Under the pieces are notes generated by a model. The model did not search any database and was not told the DNA's origin. It worked only from the letters and a program-made list of their open reading frames with translations. This document shows positions 61,301 through 64,000 of a stretch of DNA of 64,000 bases, piece after piece. Made by a program: the position numbers and the translations under genes. Position 1 is the stretch's first letter, and each line of letters begins with the position of its first letter. The stretch lies in the NCBI RefSeq assembly GCF_001949145.1, contig NW_019091389.1:286313-350312 (forward strand). Direction: 5' to 3'. Source of the DNA: Acanthaster planci (Eukaryota > Echinodermata > Asteroidea > Valvatida > Acanthasteridae).

Positions 61301-62577
61301 CTTTTATAGACCTTTTATAAATTATTTACAAACACTGACCAGTGCTTTGGGACAATGAAGTTACATTACATAAAAATGCTTCCATTTTTATATTGGTCTA
61401 GAGAAGTAACGTTTTAGAACCAAATTTTGGGATGGCAGATATTGCCGAGGGGCAATTTCAATTAAATTCTAATTTTATTATGTACACAAAACCTTTATGA
61501 CCTTCCTGAGGAATGAGGCTTAACTCTGGTGCATTTTGCACACTTTAGGGAGGCAGGTAAAGGTATTCAGTTCGTAAGTGTGAAGTCACTTCAGTTTAAA
61601 CCATGCCCACTGCACATAGAGTTACATGGAACCAGAAGATAACACGTAACTCGTCGTGTGCCTGGAAGAAGGACTAAAGCACTTACACCCTTTTGCCGGG
61701 AGGCATGATCACTGCAACAAAAATTTCCAGCAAAAGGAAGTATGTATCCAACTGTTTTATTTTAATGAAATATAAAGATTTCTATGCAAAAAGTAAAAAA
61801 AAAAAATTCCCATGTCGTTTAATAAGTTTAAGATTGAGGTTAATAAGTAAAGGTTGCTTTTTGTACAGCCTATGTTGTTGATTTTGTAGTAAATTTTATT
61901 AAAATTTTACTAAATCCATGTAAAGACAGTGTGGTTCTTACGCCCTTTTGCCAGGAATATTTTTTCTGCTGTGATCATGCTTCCTGGCAAAAGGGCATAA
62001 ATGCTCTTACGCCCTTTTGCTGGGCACACGACAAACTTTAGTGTTGCTCCAATTGGAGCCTGCAATCAGTGGCACTTCCATGTGTATGACAAAGTGATAC
62101 AAACTAGATAGACTCCGAAAATTTGCATTTTTCTTATTGCTTAGAAAAAATCTGCTTGGGGGAGGGGGGAATGCATCGCACCCTGTTGGCCTCTATTTGT
62201 GAAGCAACACATGAACAAGCTTCTTTTATTTAATCAGCAATCACACTGTCATACATGTACATACATTTTAACTGCATTAGCCATATTAAAGCTATGATTC
62301 TCTAAACATCTGTGCACAAAACAATAAATGTTTGCCAAGACTGAAATCATTTTACACAGTAAAACAACTGTTGACTGATGTGCAAATGAATATGACCTTT
62401 TCTAACCTGAAGACATGTCCCACTTCAGTCAAGCATTACTTGTTAGATAATGTAGCTGCCTACCTTCGGTGATATCCCACGGTACCCCACCTAGGAAGAC
62501 TTTACAGGAGTACGTAGGGTTCTTGTAACTTCTTGGAGGCAGGACTCCACTCCAGGTACAAGTTGCTTCGCACATCG
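43153..62577 (-). CDS. CPEB1: Cytoplasmic polyadenylation element-binding protein 1 (CPEB1), 3' part, 6 exons
   Basis: CPEB1 binds the UUUUAU element in 3'UTRs and controls cytoplasmic polyadenylation and translation, notably in oocytes. Six exons join in frame to 277 residues plus TGA: linker [16 protein letters not shown]1 ([33 protein letters not shown]), RRM2 ([36 protein letters not shown]) and a ZZ-type zinc domain with six Cys and two His. [18 protein letters not shown] and the MRN ending assign it to CPEB1 rather than CPEB2-4. The N-terminal regulatory half must lie beyond the right edge. Introns total more than 18 kb. RRM1 lacks about five residues present in vertebrates. Confidence 0.95.
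43363..44812 (-). other. CPEB1 intron with TTTTCCATGAC-type repeat
   Basis: Contains a G11 run at about 43613 and, at 44250-44600, repeated CCATGACTTTTCCA/CCAGGACTTT words of the kind found in decayed interspersed repeats. No exon was seen. Confidence 0.4.
44813..44907 (-). CDS. CPEB1: CPEB1 exon E: RRM2 RNP1
   Basis: [20 protein letters not shown] and [11 protein letters not shown], nearly identical to vertebrate CPEB1. Acceptor AACTAG, donor GTATGG. Confidence 0.96.
44908..47015 (-). other. CPEB1 intron
   Basis: About 2.1 kb with a GATGAT microsatellite near 45930-45962 and no supported gene. Its 5' end contains the second copy of the exon D donor. Confidence 0.5.
46981..47023 (-). repeat. 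CPEB1: 22-bp tandem duplication of a 5' splice site
   Basis: ATTCAAAGCTTACCAATTG occurs at 46981 and again at 47003. On the CPEB1 strand both copies read CAATTG/GTAAGC. Confidence 0.9.
47016..47214 (-). CDS. CPEB1: CPEB1 exon D: RRM2
   Basis: [39 protein letters not shown] and DTDKHKYPI. The 5' splice site is duplicated 22 bp downstream; use of the second copy would add GKL and a stop. Confidence 0.95.
47215..50734 (-). other. CPEB1 intron carrying MITE copy 2
   Basis: Holds an (AC)n tract at 47221-47240, the second TTAA-type MITE, and G-rich sequence at 49430-49520. No additional exon was seen. Confidence 0.5.
48511..49118 (-). mobile_element. TTAA-flanked MITE, copy 2 (inverted)
   Basis: Reverse-complement copy of the 11.0-kb element along its whole length. 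It starts TTAACAACTTGCTGCCGGG and ends CGGCAGCATATGG followed by CTAA, a decayed TTAA. A small internal insertion of TAATAAGTA-like repeats lies at 48890-48935. Confidence 0.75.
50735..50862 (-). CDS. CPEB1: CPEB1 exon C: RRM1 RNP1
   Basis: [20 protein letters not shown] and [13 protein letters not shown], with RNP1 at its start. The acceptor follows a long pyrimidine tract ending CCTACAG. Confidence 0.94.
57051..57175. repeat. 125-bp foldback
   Basis: Arms of about 57 nt, starting AGATCTCAACATGTT and ending AACATGTTGAAATCT, are nearly complementary with almost no loop. It is likely a tiny MITE or foldback element. Confidence 0.8.
57875..58034. repeat. 80-bp tandem duplication
   Basis: Two adjacent 80-bp units share AAGAAATTTAGATTAAGGCC and GAGGAAACTTTCTGAG, with only a few differences. 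Confidence 0.9.
58205..58368. repeat. Foldback element
   Basis: Core arms 58221-58272 and 58299-58352 are complementary (TGCCTCCAAAAGTTTGC against GCAAACGCTTGGAGGTGCA), with a 26-nt centre. Similarity fades outward to about 58205 and 58368. Confidence 0.75.
58872..58961 (-). CDS. CPEB1: CPEB1 exon B: RRM1 middle
   Basis: [20 protein letters not shown] and [10 protein letters not shown]. The donor AAAG/GTTGGT departs from consensus. The next exon resumes at GYVYV. Confidence 0.92.
58962..62463 (-). other. CPEB1 intron with TIR element and open frame
   Basis: 3.5-kb intron. It holds an unexplained open frame at 59560-59960 after an acceptor-like CTTTCTCCAG, and the GCCCTTTTGCC element at 61641-62046. 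Confidence 0.45.
61641..62046. mobile_element. GCCCTTTTGCC terminal-inverted-repeat element
   Basis: About 100-nt arms (61641-61740 and 61938-62040) are inverted relative to each other, sharing TCGTGTGCC, CCCTTTTGCC and GCATGATCAC in the same order. About 200 bp of AT-rich DNA separates them. No transposase frame exists, so it is non-autonomous. Confidence 0.7.
62464..62577 (-). CDS. CPEB1: CPEB1 exon A: RRM1 RNP2
   Basis: [17 protein letters not shown] and [13 protein letters not shown], the linker and first strand of RRM1. Acceptor TTATAATAG, donor GTAGGC. Confidence 0.94.
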
Positions 62578-64000
62578 CTATTATAAGACAAAAGAAAACT
62601 GACTTGAAATAAAAGAACATGAGAAACATGTTTCCTAGTTTCACCGTAATGCCCTTTTTTCCATGCCTTTCCTTTGTACTTGTAGGTGAGCAGAGAGTTG
62701 TCTTGCAACCATTTTGACACAATTCCCCAAAAAGCTATCATTCTGACACAGAGTGCCCAAACTCCTTTTTTGCTGACTACACACAACTACTGATTTACTG
62801 TGATGTACAGTACAGCACAATTCCTGAACTGTACCAAGAGTTTTTATGTCTGTTAAGCTTTAACACGTTAAAGTTTGAATCCTGTTATCGCAGGTTTTAA
62901 TTTAGATGTCTCCCAGTTTTGCTGGAGTAAAGCTGAAATATGTAAAAAAAAAAAAAATACTGACACAAATGAATCAATTTTCATCGATCCTTTTCATAAC
63001 AAACACATGAAGATTGCAACATCCACATAGATCTACATTAGTATGCAAAACATATCAGCCAGCTAATATGCCTTTGCATTTCTTAGGTCTACTTGGGCAA
63101 ATAGTTTAACCCCAATCCTTCTGAATCCACAATAATTCAACACTAGGTATTTTCCCTTTTCTTTCCCCTTTTACATGTTAAGAAGTCTAGCTGTACTACT
63201 TTGCATGGTTATTGATGTCTCAATCTTGTTCAAACACAAAGAATGTACCCATGGAAGTCCCCAGAGTTATGCCCATGGGAGCGCCAAGCTCCCTTGGCGG
63301 GAAGGAAGTACTCACAGTAGCTGACTGACCATCATGAATGATGAACAGGGGATCAATTTAAAGATATATTTATATGGAAATAAGTAACTCTTATCTTTTC
63401 TTTGTTTTTGTTCCTTTCTTTTTGTTCCTTTCTTTTCCCAATTTGTTTTTGGGGGCTGCCCCTCCTTCCTTGCCCCTGATTGTGAAGCCCAAAAATGTTC
63501 TCATGACTTTACAGCATATTTACAGGATATTAGATTGTGGCAAGTTTATGATGATACTAGTATGTAGCCTGAAAGCTTTGGGAAGTTGGCAGTTTACCAT
63601 GGATAGATATCTTACTGGTAATCCATCAAAAACTAGCAAATTTAACCTGTTTTGCATAATTGTCTTGATGTAGTTGGCACCAGAGAACCCAGCCACTATT
63701 GAGTGCACTATGATACTGTTAAGTTCCCTAAATATCAAGTCGATGGTAGCATGGATTTTATTAGTGTCTATGGAATGTGATATTTGGGGTCAACAATTTA
63801 TTGAAAGGTGGACATGAAACAAGGGGTTGGATGACAGTCAAACTGTATGGTTGGTTTATTGCTCTCACTTCTCTTCATCAAAGTTCAATGTGGGATTGAA
63901 GAAGGTGTAGCTTAACATAATACAACACACAAAAGGCAAAGTTATAGAGAGGCAAAGTTGTATACGAGTGTAACTAGACTACGGTTTGGCAGGACCATTG
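62578..64000 (-). other. CPEB1: CPEB1 intron, continuing beyond the window
   Basis: No conserved CPEB1 exon upstream of the RRM1 linker was recognised here; an A-rich run lies at 62944. The N-terminal exons are probably further right. Confidence 0.5.

Overview
This is a metazoan nuclear window: 42 spliced introns between coding exons, all placed as GT-AG, about 60% AT, and SINE-, MITE- and microsatellite-rich introns. The proteins read as animal orthologues. The many TACATGTA and TAGGCCTA motifs and the intron sizes suggest a marine invertebrate deuterostome, with an echinoderm (possibly a sea star) as my best guess. That assignment is an inference.

Four protein-coding genes were found. (1) DHX29, + strand, 400-22099: 27 coding exons to the stop. 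The N-terminal ~90-100 codons lie upstream of the window. It is the 40S-bound DExH helicase that helps scanning through structured 5'UTRs. (2) CEP78, - strand, 33415-24737: all ten coding exons, encoding a leucine-rich-repeat centriole/cilium protein of 916 residues. (3) NATD1-like, + strand, 35439-36927: three exons, encoding a small GNAT-fold protein with an unusual acid-free N-terminal extension. (4) CPEB1, - strand, 62577-43153: the last six coding exons (RRM1, RRM2, zinc-binding ZZ domain). The 5' exons lie beyond the right edge.

Layout: DHX29 and CEP78 are convergent. CEP78 and NATD1 are divergent across about 2 kb that holds a GC-rich hairpin and a YY1-like site. NATD1 and CPEB1 are convergent, with candidate poly(A) signals about 50 bp apart near 38.8 kb, which implies a CPEB1 3'UTR of about 4.3 kb. 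The genes show no common pathway, although DHX29 and CPEB1 both act on mRNA translation.

The unexplained content is mostly mobile or structured DNA: two copies of one TTAA-flanked MITE family (11.0 kb and 48.5 kb), a terminal-inverted-repeat element built from GCCCTTTTGCC motifs (61.6-62.0 kb), three foldback palindromes, several tRNA-derived SINE pieces, an 80-bp tandem duplication, a duplicated CPEB1 5' splice site, and a cluster of three perfect ATTTGCAT octamers. I found no RNA gene that I would call functional, no CRISPR array, no viral gene, and no clearly new multi-gene system.
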